From the NCBI RefSeq assembly GCF_030272615.1, contig NC_081407.1:100051897-100115896 (forward strand): a stretch of 64,000 bases of DNA. Reading direction: 5' to 3'. A program made the position numbers and the translations under genes. Below are positions 34,485-45,607 of the stretch, piece after piece; the stretch's first letter is position 1; every line of letters begins with the position of its first letter. Under the pieces are notes generated by a model. That model was not told the origin of the DNA. It made no database searches and saw only the letters and a list, made by a program, of their open reading frames with translations. Source of the stretch: Cryptomeria japonica. Its lineage: Eukaryota; Streptophyta; Pinopsida; Cupressales; Cupressaceae.

Positions 34485-34907
34485 AACTCCGTTTCAGGCA
34501 TCATTTTACCTCTGAAATTTGATCAAAATTTATCTAGGCGAGAATACACAATTTCACCTTCAAAATGCTAACACTTAGACAAAATTTTGGATTTTACCTC
34601 AAAAACCCTGACTAGACATCACCTAAGACCTATCTGACTTCCTGACAGACTTACCTTATTTCAACAATCTCAACCCTCGGGAGGACGCTTAATAACTTTC
34701 AAAAATTTGACTAGACTCAGCTTGAAAAACATTTGGAAGAAACCCCTTAAGGTTTAGCCCTAGCCCAGATAGACAACTCACTCAAAAACCTAAAAGCAGA
34801 GAGAAGAACAGGCAAAACAAAAGCAAAAAGAGGGGGTCCCCATTTTAATGGGGCAATGTGTGAAATGGTCACAACACATCCGCTCCTTCCTTTCCCGAGT
34901 ATGTCTA

Positions 34908-34920
34908 GGCAACGACGCCA
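34908..34920 (-). other. Primer binding site of element 2, tRNA-Asp type
   Basis: On the minus strand TGGCGTCGTTGCC begins 2 nt after the 5' LTR. It differs from the tRNA-Asp complement by a single C-to-T at a CpG. Confidence 0.8.
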
Positions 34921-34922
34921 AA

Positions 34923-35242
34923 TGTTTGCCCCATATGGGTAAACGATTAAATGCAGAAAGTAAATGCACAGAACATAATGGAAATATATTAAATAACCAG
35001 TCTCTCTATTAATTCAATAGTCCATGTACATCAAGTGCTTATAACATTAAACCCAGATACGACTATCATGATGATACTAAGAAGGAACAGTATGCAATAT
35101 ATAATACCCGAAGGGGTGCGACCAACCGTCGCGTCCAACTGCCCCTCGGGACGACTAACTAACTGACTGCCGTAACTCATTATTATCGACGACAACATAA
35201 ACATAATATGACAACATAATATAATGATTATTCTCGGCAACA
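34923..35242 (-). repeat. 5' LTR of element 2
   Basis: A 320-bp LTR pairing with 22505-22824. On the minus strand it starts TGTTGCCGAGAATAATC and ends GGGGCAAACA. It is followed on the right by TSD CTTGT. Confidence 0.93.
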
Positions 35243-35551
35243 CTTGTCTTACAAACTTTGTAGGCACCAACCCACTGGAGACAACAATTCCCATAATTCA
35301 TAGGCACCAACCGCCACAATTTGTAGGCACCAACTTACTAGAGGCACCAATGCCCACTGTTTAGCACCAACTTAGCAAGAGACACCAATCTCAACTTTAA
35401 GAAGCACCAACTTCTGAAACAAAGCTAGGTTCCGCCTTCTTGGATGCTGCAAATTCAACAGATGATGGTCATATCTAACTTAATGAAAATCTTCTTCTTA
35501 TTCACTCCATAATTGCGTTCTTCTTATCTAATCCGTTATTGATATATCTTC

Positions 35552-37250
35552 CATTGTGTAATGTCCCCTTGTTTAGGTGACATGAGATGAGCAGGGGTTG
35601 ACCTACCATTCGAGTTCCCGTAGGTCAACGACATGGTTAGGGGACTCATTTTGAGGGTCACGGAGCTTTGCAGGGGTTCTGTGAGCCGTTTCGGACCTTC
35701 AGACGAGGTCTCCTATTTTTTAGGGAGAACTGGCAGTTGACTGAATGACCACCTGGGGGACCAAGGAGTAGAGCAGGATCCTTTTGAGCAGTTACAGGTG
35801 TTTGGAGAGAGCTTCCTACTTTTTAGGGAGATTCCCTACTTTTTAGGAGGTTGTGGCAGTTTCCATATTGGAGCTGACAGTGGTGGATAGAGACTCAGTG
35901 AGGATATTCAGTGTTTGGGATTTGGTGTTCTGGCAGTAGTAGACCAGTTTGGAGAAGTTCCTTAATTTTAGGAGGCAGTTCCTACATTTGTGGAGGCTAT
36001 TCCTACTATTTAGGAGGTTATGACAGTATCCAGGGTTGGGTTTCCATGAGACTATTCCTTGGTTTCAGTTTCAAAAGATTTGGGTATGTTTCCTAGTTTC
36101 TAGGAGCATCCCTAGATTTTAGGGATAAGATTGACAGTGGATCCATGATTTCTGACTTCAGTCACAGACAGGTGGCAGGTTCCGTTTCAGGCTTTTGGAG
36201 TCATTTGAGCCTTCTGCAGCTATTTGGGTTATATTTTTAATATATTTAAATATTTCCTAAGTTAGCGTTTAATTAATTAAATAAGGCTATGTTTATAGCC
36301 ATTTTGGAGTAATAAGGGGTTTTTGGCTTCATCTGGATGCATATGCCCGTGTTATAGCTCGTTGGAAAGGTCTTGAACTTTTCTAAATGTTTCCCATTTG
36401 TCAGGGACCCTTTTGATGAACGAAATTCTTTTATATTAAAAAAGTGGCGTTTTCTCTATACTTGGCGACTAAAAAATGAGAAATAAGACTTTATAAGCCT
36501 AAGCGCACTTTTCATACACTTTTAGGGTTCGAGCTAGAGGGAAGAAGTTATAAGGAGATGGTAACCTAATTATCAAGCATCTTTTACACATTTTCATCTT
36601 TGATTTGGAGAATTTGCTTTGGAGAGCGATTCAACATCTGGGACGAAAACCCCAAGGTCTTGCCTATCTGGGACATAGCCCCCAGCACAGTGGTTATTTG
36701 GTTCTTGCATTCAGTTTTCAGTGCCTTAGAGTTGGTACGACATCTTTTCTGGAGGATTCAGTGGACAGAGTTAGGGTTCAGCGTGGAGATTGGGGTTTCC
36801 AGCTTGGCATCACCTAACAGCCGTATGGCTGTACTTTGCAGTCATTTCTCTTCCCACCTGGAGCTATGTAAGAGCTTTGGACGTTTGCGGCAGCCTCCTT
36901 ATTTATTACAGTATTCACTCTTCATCTAGGTTGGACTCATTGCTTATTGTAATCTTCTTGGAATTGATTGGAATCACTATCTAGATAATTATTTGATTTA
37001 AATAATCAGAAATCTGCTTGGTACGATTCTGATTTGGCTGTGTATGAACAATTATTTCCAGTACTCTTTTCATGTACTTGTTCTTCAATTATTACTTGCT
37101 GAAAAACTATCAAAGCATAAAAGAATTCAACCTTCTGGAACTTTTGTCTATTTCTGGAAGATTATAGTAATAAATAGGAAATTCAATTAAAAATAATTAA
37201 AAGACTTACAGCAGATCAGCGAAGGGATCCATCAGGGATCTTTCACATTG
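35552..37250 (+). mobile_element. Solo LTR J, 1.7 kb
   Basis: The unit 35557-37245 starts TGTAATGTCCCC and ends GGGATCTTTCA, with perfect TSD CATTG (35552-35556 and 37246-37250). Inside are repeated 'cctacttttTAGGGAG' and 'TTTTAGGAGG' motifs (35710-36130). No pol, primer site or second LTR is present. Short ORFs within (for example 36600-36929) have no motif. Confidence 0.85.
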
Positions 37251-37299
37251 GTTTCTCCTCTTTCGATCTTATTTATATATGTTTCTTACTTATTCCATC

Positions 37300-37800
37300 A
37301 TTCTTCACAATTCAATATATTGATCTCTTTTTATATCTTCATTGCTTATCAAGAAAACTTTGGTCAAGCCAAAAGGTATGACCAAAAGCTCATAATTTCA
37401 ATAATGACATCTAAAAGCTATCTTGTGAATATTTACTCTTACCTTAATTTGGTGATATCCTAAACAAAGATCGATTTAGAGAAATCGACAAACCCATGAT
37501 GCTTATCCATTAATTCATCAGTCCTAGGAGTGGGATACCTATTCTTGATTGCCTTTTTATTGAGGGCTCTATAATCAATGCACATCTTGATTGTGTCATT
37601 CTTTTACACCAAATTACTAACAAAGCAAATAGGCTTGAACTTGATCAAATGTACCCCATAACTAAGAGTTCCTTAATTTTCTTCTCTCTCCTTGTGTCTT
37701 CAAGGGTGGTGGTGTAGTGATGATGGGTTTGGACCTCGTCTCAAACTATTATTTACTGAATACTTCATCTAGAAGCAATCCTAGAGGAAATATCACTAAC
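37300..37800 (-). pseudogene. Degenerate chromovirus-type reverse transcriptase fragment
   Basis: Read on the minus strand, '[26 protein letters not shown]' near 37585-37500 matches '[26 protein letters not shown]' of element G. The flanks also align: a decayed 'GDIPPGLPP' equivalent near 37795, and 'IAFRCHY' and 'VIPFGLTK' near 37400-37330. Several stops and a frameshift are present. The fragment is cut on the right by the LTR of element F and on the left near solo LTR J. Confidence 0.75.
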
Positions 37801-39195
37801 TGTTGGTTAACAGGTTTGTCTTTCTTTAATGATTAACAAAATAAGACTTTTTGCTAAAAAACAATACCAATCTATTAAACAACAGTTGGGTAAACTAAGA
37901 AACAATTTCCCTGTAAATTTTAAAAAGGTACAGCTCCATATGATCAAAATTTTGGATTCTTGAAAATATATAACTCAGGTATACTTTCAACCTAAAAGTA
38001 GTGAAGGCACTAACATTTGCCCATCATCATGAAACAAATGTCAATAACAATGAATTGAAAAATCATATATTTAGCTTCAGGACTGCAATTTGATAGCACA
38101 AAGATTATCATGACATCAAAGAGATCCCATACATAAGCACCAACTCAAACAATGTATGGACAGAAGTTAGAACAACTGACAGATTAAAGCACCAACTAAA
38201 TTCCTAAGAAAATGAACAATCACTTTAATTTGAAGACCAGCATCGGAGTTTGCCTAGCTTTCCAAACCTCTTCAGAATTTATTTTTGCTTTAAGTTCCCA
38301 AGAGCAACACAAGGTTAAGAAACTTTGTCGGAGTCTGACATGAGTTCTAAAACTTCAATTTAACTCTGCCTTGTACAAGAAAATCTCCACCTCTATTTAC
38401 CTTGATCTCCGTTTGTTTGAAAATGAGCATCAGGCTTCGATGAAGTTCACTAACTCCTTCCACAACCTATCTTGGTCTTAGTTTCATTTTGTTTCTTTAG
38501 CCTTTTGGGTTCCTAGCTCTAAGTACAACTTGAATGGTTAGGTTCCAAATTAGTTAAAAAACTGCGTCAGAGTTTGACGTTTTTTTAAAACTTCAGGGAC
38601 TTGGCAATTTGAACACAAGGATCATCATAAAAGCGAGTTTGAGTTTGGGTGTCAGACTCCAATAAGGGACTTAGGAATTGTACTTTGAAACTTCAAACCT
38701 GAAAGATAAAAACTAAATGAAATGTTGAAGTATGATTTTAAGTGTTGGGCTCCAATGAGGTTAAGAAACTGTGTCAGAGTCCAATGTGAGTTCTAGAACT
38801 TGGGACGAAGTCTAACAATGATTAAAAACACTTCAAGTAAGAAGATTAGGAACTTTTTGGCCAAGTATGTGAAGGATTGTTGGGGTCCGACGAAGGTTTG
38901 CAACAAAAGTAAAATTCTGACACACTTTAATACAAAGAACTTGACACATGGAAAGTATAAGTGAAAACGTGGGAGTTTAGGTGAGTACAGGGAGGCTTGT
39001 TGGACTCCACAAGGTTAGGAAATTGTGTTGGAGTCCGACAAAGGTTTCTAACCAAAGCAAAATCCCAATGTGCTTTACATAGTACTGAAACTTTATGAAA
39101 GTGTACAAGCACCGAGACACATAAATAATACACCCAAACTCAAAGATGAAGTATAAATCAAACTTTTCATGGGAAAGGGAAAAATTTAGGCAACA
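37800..39195 (-). repeat. Probable 3' LTR of element F
   Basis: The minus-strand start is TGTTGCCTAAATTTTTCCC at 39195, about 180 bp after the integrase end. The left boundary near 37800 is set only by where the RT fragment begins. The block 38875-39195 is repeated at 46930-47284. Inside, words such as 'gaaactgtgtcagagtccgac' recur about every 100-250 bp (38325, 38560, 38770, 39015). Confidence 0.55.
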
Positions 39196-39374
39196 ATTGG
39201 ATCTGATTGGGGATGAAGATTGCTAAGGATGAAGCCATGGACCTAGAATCTTTGGTTCACAAAAAGAGGGATAAAAACTAGACACAGCAAGGCTCAAAAC
39301 TCACACCAAAAATGGGACGCAAACCAAAACTGACAACACCTAACTACTATAATACAAGGCAGGGGTTACTTGCT

Positions 39375-40510
39375 TCACATTTGATACAACTTCTGATCTT
39401 GTTTGTTGAAAGGGAGGGGTAAGATAGTTCCATTTGGGTATGCCAACTTGAATGCATTACTACTACAAGCTTGATGAATCTTGAATGGGCCCTTCCATAA
39501 TGAGTCGAGCTTGCCATGTGCTCCCCTTGGCTCTGTTCTTTTATCCCATAGTAGCACCAAATACCCTTCCATGAAATTTCAGGGTCTCACCTTCCTATCA
39601 AAATTTTCTTCACCCTTGCCTGATGTAGAGTAATTTTGTCCACAATGTCATCCCTCTGTTCTTCAATTTTATTTAGGTACATACTTCTCTTTTCCAAAGA
39701 GTTTTGAAATTCCAAATCTTCGACCATAGTTTGCAGCTTTGATGTAGCTAATTCCAACGGCAGAGGCAATGCAGTTCTGATTTTATAGACTAATTCAAAA
39801 GGTGACATACTTATGGGTCTTTTTGGAGTTGTATAGTCATACCATAAGGCTTTGTACAACTTCTTATGGCAATTTCCCTGGAACTCAGCAACTAATTCCT
39901 CATTATTGTCACCAGATTCCACCTGCCCATTCCTTCGAGGATAATAATTTGAGGAATGATCCAAAGTAACCCCATGTTCATGACAAAAGAGTGCGACTTC
40001 TAAGGAAGAGAAATTTGAAGCATTATTAGTTATTGACTTTAGAGGAATTCCAAAACATACCAGGATGTTTTCCTTAATAAAATTACAAACCACCTAAAGT
40101 TGGAACGCTTTATTGGGATAGCCTCCTCCCATTTTGTGAAATAGTTTCTCGCAATCAAGATGTGTGTATGGCCTGCACTGGATGAAGGATTGATTGGCCC
40201 TATAAAATACAGGCCCCACTATTGAAAAGGTCCCTCAATCACCATTGGTTTTAATGGCAATGCTGCTAACTATGGCTTTCTAGTGAATTGCTTGCATTTC
40301 TCATACTTAGCTACCCACTGATATGTATCTTTGAACATACCTAGCCAGTAGTAACATTGTCTCAAAATCTTGAAGGCTGTTACAGTAGGTGAATAGTGAC
40401 CTCCACAAGCCTCATCATGAAAGGTTATCAAAAGCTTTTGTTGCTGCTCTTTATCCACACATCTTAAAAATGTCTCATCTAAGCCTCTTTTATACAAAGT
40501 GTTTCCAGAT
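39375..40510 (-). pseudogene. pol: Integrase of element F, catalytic residues lost
   Basis: The zinc finger lies at 40497-40270 ('FHDEACGGH...YEKC'), with the first Cys of its CxxC replaced by Tyr. The core follows. The first catalytic Asp position reads WGLYFIGP (D to Y) near 40200. The second reads ITNNASNF (D to N) near 40035. The Glu in 'NGQVES' remains. The C-terminal stretch 39572-39375 contains 'LDSLWKGPFKIHQACSSNAFKL'. Stops near 40094 and 39584 break the frame. Confidence 0.8.
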
Positions 40511-41654
40511 CACATATTTTGCTACTTTTAGTTTATCTCTTTTCTTTCTCTGGGAGGGAAGCTAGGAGGGCATTTGCCATAGGTAAGGTAGAAGGCGATA
40601 TTAGCAAACCAAGGATCCCACAAACTAACCAGTAGTACTTAAGGAGTTACTTCTTCTGCAACAGGCTCGTTTTGAGCTATCATCTTGCATGACCCCCAAC
40701 CTCTAATCAACTTGGTTGGTTTAATTTCAAGATCATATTCTTGCACCTTGGCAACCCACACACCACATTTATTGCAGCCAATTTCCTATTGCGTAAGGAT
40801 ACTTTAACAGATGGGTCTAGTACAAACACTACGACATGTGAATGCAGAATATAGAACCTAAATTGCTTTACTCCCTTCACCACCACAAACGCATGCTTCT
40901 CTAACTAGGAATAATTGAGTTCATGCTTCTTCAGAGAAAGATCCATGAAAGCGATAGGTGCTTTAATTTTCTGCTCATTCTCTTGCAACAAGATGGCTGA
41001 CATTGTATGTTCAAACTAGAGAAACAAGACTCGCCCGAAATCGCCCAAACTCGGCTAGTCCGAGTCCGAGTCAGGCCAAACGAGTCCCAGGGGCTCGGAC
41101 TCGGACTCGGCCGAGTCTGGAGAGTAAACTCGCCAGACTCGCCGAGTTGGCGATTTTGGCCCAAAATCACCAAACTCGGCGAGTCCCGAGCCCTGGACTC
41201 GGCCGGCGTTGGCACAACTAAAAAGTCAAAAAAAAAAAAGTTTGGAAAGTTTTTTTAAATCCGTTTTTTAATGTTAATTGTCTTCTAGCCCTAAAAGTGA
41301 CTTTCATTTCATTCACTTGCAAAAAAAGGAAGAGTAAAGTGAGTTGGGAAGAAAAACAAGGGTGCATAGAAGAAAAACCAGCAAGGAGGAAGCTCAAGTT
41401 TTCTTCAATTTGTCACATTGGAGCTGCATTGTGTTTCGATTTGGTGCATCAAGAGTTGGATAGGAAGAGTCTGCAGCTCATTTCAAACTTGTTGTAAGAG
41501 GTAAGATTGTTTTTTTTAAGATAATTTTGTTTCTTATATGCAAAAATTCCATTTTCTATTCATTTATTTTGAAAGTTTTACATTTTCTTGTATGCAAGAT
41601 CTTTTGTATTTTTGTAATTTGTATGTAGCATGTAGTATGTAGTTGTACTATGTA

Positions 41655-41733
41655 GGGTTTGTAAATTTTATTTTTTTTAAATTGTAGGGTTTGACAAACC
41701 CTACAATTTAAAAAAAAAAAAATTTACAAACCC
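41655..41733. repeat. Long hairpin at the left breakpoint of the duplication
   Basis: The arm 41655-41693 ('gggtttgtaaatttt...attgtagggtttg') and the arm 41695-41733 ('caaaccctacaattt...aaatttacaaaccc') are almost perfectly complementary around a single A at 41694. Only the right arm is repeated at 42184-42224. Confidence 0.85.
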
Positions 41734-42672
41734 TCCTTTAGTTTTTTTGAATGTATGTATTAATTTTATTTTATATTTGTAATGTTTTATTGCAGCAAAC
41801 TTCACTTTATTATTTGCCTCAACTTCAACTTTCACAAAACTATCCTAAAATGTCTACTTCAGTTTCTAGACCCCCCATGAGAAAGGACCCTGCTTGGAAA
41901 TATCATGAGGATTTTCCAGGGCAAAGAAAGGGGCAAACAAAATGTATGTTTTGCAAAACAATATTCCATGGAGGTATATATAGGCTGAAATACCATATTG
42001 CTGGTGTGCGTGGACATGATGCCGAACCATGCCTAAAAGCAGTCTCTGAGGCCATACGTGATTGTTATGTAATGGTTGAGGAGATTGAAAGAAAAAAGAA
42101 ACAAAAGGAGGATCAAGCGGCCATTGGGAGAGAGACAGTTTTAGGAAGAGGGACACAGTTAGGTTGTGTTGGAGGCCCTTCTTGACAAACCCTACAATTT
42201 AAAAAAAAATAAATTTACAAACCCTCCTTTAGTTTTTTTGAATGTATGTATTAATTTTATTTTATATTTGTAATGTTTTATTGCAGCAAACTTCACTTTA
42301 TTATTTGCCTCAACTTCAACTTTCACAAAACTATCCTAAAATGTCTACTTCAGCTTCTAGACCCCCCATGAGAAAGGACCCTGCTTGGAAATATCATGAG
42401 GATTTTCCAGGGCAAAGAAAGGGGCAAACAAAATGTATGTTTTGCAAAACAATATTCCATGGAGGTATATATAGGCTGAAATACCATATTGCTGGTGTGC
42501 GTGGACATGATGCCGAACCATGCCTAAAAGCAGTCTTTGAGGCCATACGTGATTGTTATGTAATGGTTGAGGAGATTGAAAGAAAAAAGAAACAAAAGGA
42601 GGATCAAGCGGCCATTGGGAGAGAGACAGTTTTAGGAAGAGGGACACAGTTAGGTTGTGTTGGAGGCCCTTC
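41691..42672 (+). repeat. 491-bp tandem duplication containing the BED-finger exon start
   Basis: 41691-42181 is repeated at 42182-42672 with only a few differences (cagTttct/cagCttct, tcTctgag/tcTttgag, and A-run length). Each copy carries the splice acceptor 'ttgcag', the ATG (41850 and 42341) and the whole BED finger. The first copy stops after 'GGPS' and cannot join the rest without skipping, so the second copy is used in the gene model. Confidence 0.95.
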
Positions 42673-45312
42673 TTCCTTACCTCCATATCGTCCCACTCAG
42701 TTTGGTACTGCTGGTGCTTCCGTTTCTGCTTCTACTTCTATAAGTGGCAGTGCCACCGCCACTTCTCATGCTCCTACCACTAGTAGTTGTAGTGGGAATG
42801 TTACCATTGGACCTAGGATTCGTAAATCTAGGTTGGATTCCTTCCTTGTGCCTCGCACTATTCCTAGGTCCCAACCGTCGCTTGAGGGCATGGGTTGGAA
42901 CAAGGAGGTCCATGATGCTGCTAAAATGGCAATTGGCAGGTTTTGGAGCTACAGCTGTATTCCATTCTTTGTAGCCAGGTGAATGTTTTACTAACTTTTA
43001 TGTTTGATAACTTTGATTGTTTTAATTTTTATACTTAACTTATCTCATTGAATTTTTATACTTAACTTATCTCATTGAGTTTCTTTGCGACAGGTCTCCT
43101 TATTGGCAACAAATGGTTGATGCCATTACCATATGCGGGGCGGGGTTCAAAGCCCCTAGTGAGGGTGATTTGAGGGGACCCATTTTGTCTCAAATGGTGG
43201 ATGATGTGAAAAAGGATTTAGATGAACAACGCCACATATGGAGCACTAAAGGTTGCACCATCATGACTGATGGTTGGACGGATAGGAGAAATAGAACTCT
43301 CCTTAATTTTCTTGTTTCTTCCGCAGGTGATTGATTAATTTTAGTTTCATATAGTCTTTAATTTTTTATTTTTTATCTAATGGTTTATTGAATGATCATT
43401 GACCTAGCTTTATTTTTTTATTTCAGGGGGCACCGTTTTCATCAAGTCCATTGATGCCTCCGCCCATTGCAAGAATGCCACCTACCTATGTGAGAAGATA
43501 GAGGAGGTGATTGAAGATGTGGGTGAGGAGAACGTGGTATAGGTGGTGATCGACAATGCAGCAAATTATGTTGCTGCGGGTAAACTTTTGATTACAAACT
43601 AATTTTGTTTGCAAATTAATTACTATCTTGTAGTTTGCACCTCCATTAATTACAATTTACAATGCAACAAATTATGTTGCTGCAGGTAGACTATTGATGG
43701 AGAGGCACCCATCTATAGTTTGGACTCCATGTGCTGCTCATTGCATTGACCTCATGTTGGAGGATATTGGAAAAATCCCATGGGTTAAGAGATGTGTAGA
43801 AAGGGCAAGAAATGTTTGCAAATTTGTATATAATCATTCATGGGTGTTGGCTCTTATGAGACAATACACAGAGCAGAAGGAGTTGCATTGTCTAGGAATC
43901 ACAAGATTTGCCACAAACTTCCTCACATTGCAGTCCATGCTTAGGTCTAAGCTTGCCTTGAGACGTATGATTGTTGGTGAGGAGTGGTCTTCCTCATCCT
44001 ATGCTACCACCCTTGCAGGGATAGAGATGGCAGACTGCATTTTTGATGAGCAAGGCTTTTGGGTCCCTTGTGATGAGATAGTGAAGGTAATTTTTTTATA
44101 AATTCTACAATTTAGCTTCATGTTTTATAACTTATTATATGTATTCTCTTATTTGCTCATTTTTCTAAATTACACAATATTTTCAATTTTGCAGTTTGTT
44201 AAGCCCTTGGTGGTTTTGTTGCGAGTTGCGGATGGAGATAAGCCCGCAATGGGCTATATATATGAGGGCATGGATAGGGCGAAGGAGGCCATCAGATTCG
44301 TCTATGGAGCAGATGAGAGCAAGTATGGTCCCATTTGGGAGATCATTGATAGGAGATGGCATCATCAGCTACATAGGCCCATCCATGCGGCAGCCTATTA
44401 TTTGAATCCGGCATTCCGTTTTATCTTTTCTTTCAAGGCTGATGCGGAGGTCCTTAATGGGCTATATGCAATCATGGAGAAGATGGGACCTGCTGGTACT
44501 TCTCAGATAGACCTTTTTCGAGAGCTACAGATGTTCTCAGATGCACAAGGGGAGACCTTCTCTCGTCCTGTCGCCAAAGACGGTAGGACAACTATGATGC
44601 CAGGTAAAAATAAATTGTTAGGCTTAATTTTAGTTTTATTCAATACTATATTGTAACATGTTAAATGAGTTCATGAGTGAGACTGATTTTATTTATTTTT
44701 CTCATTTCAAACTCAGATCATTGGTGGAACTTTTTTGGCCCATTGACACCAAATGTTCAAAAGTTGGCCATTCGTATCTTGAGCCAACCATGTAGCGCAT
44801 CAGGTTGTGAGCGCAATTGGAGTATGTTTGAGCACATACACTCCAAGAGGCGCAATAGATTATCTGTGGAGAAGATGAATGATCTCATCTTTGTTCACTA
44901 CAACCTCCGCCTGAGAATGAGAAAGAATGCAATAGTTGACATGTCTCCTATCATTCTAGATGAGGTTGATCTTGAAGCAGAGTGGGCCACTGAGAATCAG
45001 ATAGCTCCTGGGACTCCTACAGCTATATTTAGTGATGATGACATTGATTGGATCGACCAGGTAGATATAGAGGCTGAGGCTGTAGCCATGGCAGAGGAGG
45101 AGCAGAGAGCACGAGCAGAGACAGGAAATATTGAGACTCAGAGTGACACACTTGTTCCTGATGTTGGTGAGCATGACACAGCCGTTCCCGATGTTGGTGA
45201 GCATGGCATGGTGTCACGGGGAGCGACTATGGCTGCTGAATCATCCAGGACCTACTTTAAACGCCTTCGCAGGGGGCCAGGGCGAGAGGGTGCATGGCCC
45301 TCTCAGCCATAG
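42341..45312 (+). CDS. hAT transposase with BED zinc finger, six exons, one in-frame TAG
   Basis: Proposed exons are 42341-42978, 43094-43326, 43427-43579, 43686-44086, 44195-44603 and 44717-45312. All introns are GT-AG and phases agree, giving about 810 codons. Exon 1 holds the BED finger (CMFC...KYHIAGVRGH). Exons 2-3 hold the DUF659-type part with catalytic Asp candidates in 'MTDGWTDRRN' and 'VIDNAANYVAA'. Exons 4-5 hold 'TPCAAHCIDLMLEDIGK' and 'AAYYLNPAF'. Exon 6 holds the hAT dimerisation domain ('LAIRILSQPCSASGCERNWS', 'KRRNRLSVEKMNDLIFVHYN') and an acidic tail. The only break is TAG at 43540-43542 (from CAG). A leader exon ending at about 41500 ('gtaagag^gtaag') fits a 5' untranslated exon. 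Confidence 0.85.
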
Positions 45313-45607
45313 GCTTGTACACTTGTAGTTGTATTTAGCATTTACTATTTACCTTTGGTATTTGTATGAAACATTTGATGATGATCATATGATGACATGG
45401 ATTTTTTATTCCATGAGTTTTGTAATATTGTATACATTTGACAATATTTATATATCTATGTTTCTTATTTTCTTCAGCTACAATTTGCGTTTATGCTTAT
45501 GTGATTGATGTATACTTGTGTATGTAATGAAATGAGCCGAGTTTAATGATGTTTTTGTGTCTTTAAGGTGTATTCAATAAAGGGTGTCTGAAACAAGTTT
45601 TAAATCT

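Larger units (their letters stand above)
27535..34881 (-). mobile_element. LTR unit B: 7.3-kb LTR carrying a long ORF and a hairpin array
   Basis: The unit is 27540-34876 with perfect TSD CATCC (27535-27539 and 34877-34881), inserted between the primer site and gag of element 2. On the minus strand it starts TGTTGTGACCATTTCAC and ends ATACATGTCAACA. Both ends match units A and D. From 5' to 3' (minus) it holds two small inverted repeats, a 12-unit hairpin array (34484-32596), a 1063-codon ORF (31765-28577), 'ccctaattagggttta', a TATA box (28375-28382), and about 840 bp ending with 'ttattctgtgttt'. I find no second LTR, primer site or RT. The simplest reading is a giant solo LTR whose U3 contains a gene. 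A complete non-LTR element with these ends cannot be excluded. Confidence 0.85.
22500..35247 (-). mobile_element. Element 2: internally deleted Ty3/gypsy element related to element 1
   Basis: LTRs of 320 bp at 34923-35242 (5') and 22505-22824 (3') and a perfect TSD CTTGT (22500-22504 and 35243-35247) bound a minus-strand element. The order is primer site, [unit B insertion], gag, protease fused to the integrase end, motif array, ORF3 remnant, polypurine tract. Proteins align with element 1 throughout. RT, RNase H and most of integrase are missing, so it could move only with enzymes supplied by a relative. The LTRs differ at about a dozen sites by hand count, fewer than for element 1, so it is younger. 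Without unit B the element would be about 5.4 kb. Confidence 0.92.
22333..35460 (-). mobile_element. Copia-like LTR (unit H) split by element 2
   Basis: The right piece (35248-35460) ends 'aaattcaaca', which is a minus-strand LTR start TGTTGAATTT. It is full of GGCACCAAC motifs that also occur in unit E. The left piece (about 22333-22499) has the G-run 'ggaagggggtgaatc' and 'atgtggaaacccttagggagaaaac', features of the distal copia LTR end seen also near 59325-59620. The two halves join exactly across the TSD of element 2. A possible target duplication is 'gatga' (22328-22332 and 35461-35465), but the left terminus then lacks the expected TG, so the left end is uncertain. Confidence 0.5.

Noticed and set aside
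27535-34881. Unit B as host gene with introns
   Set aside because: The ORF is contained in a unit with perfect TSD and LTR-family ends. No splice pattern is required to keep it open and no host domain is seen.
36600-36929. ORFs within solo LTR J
   Set aside because: Overlapping short frames in non-coding LTR sequence with no motif.
37300-37800. RT fragment as part of element F
   Set aside because: Its sequence matches the chromovirus RT of element G, not the F-type RT, and it lies outside the F LTR.
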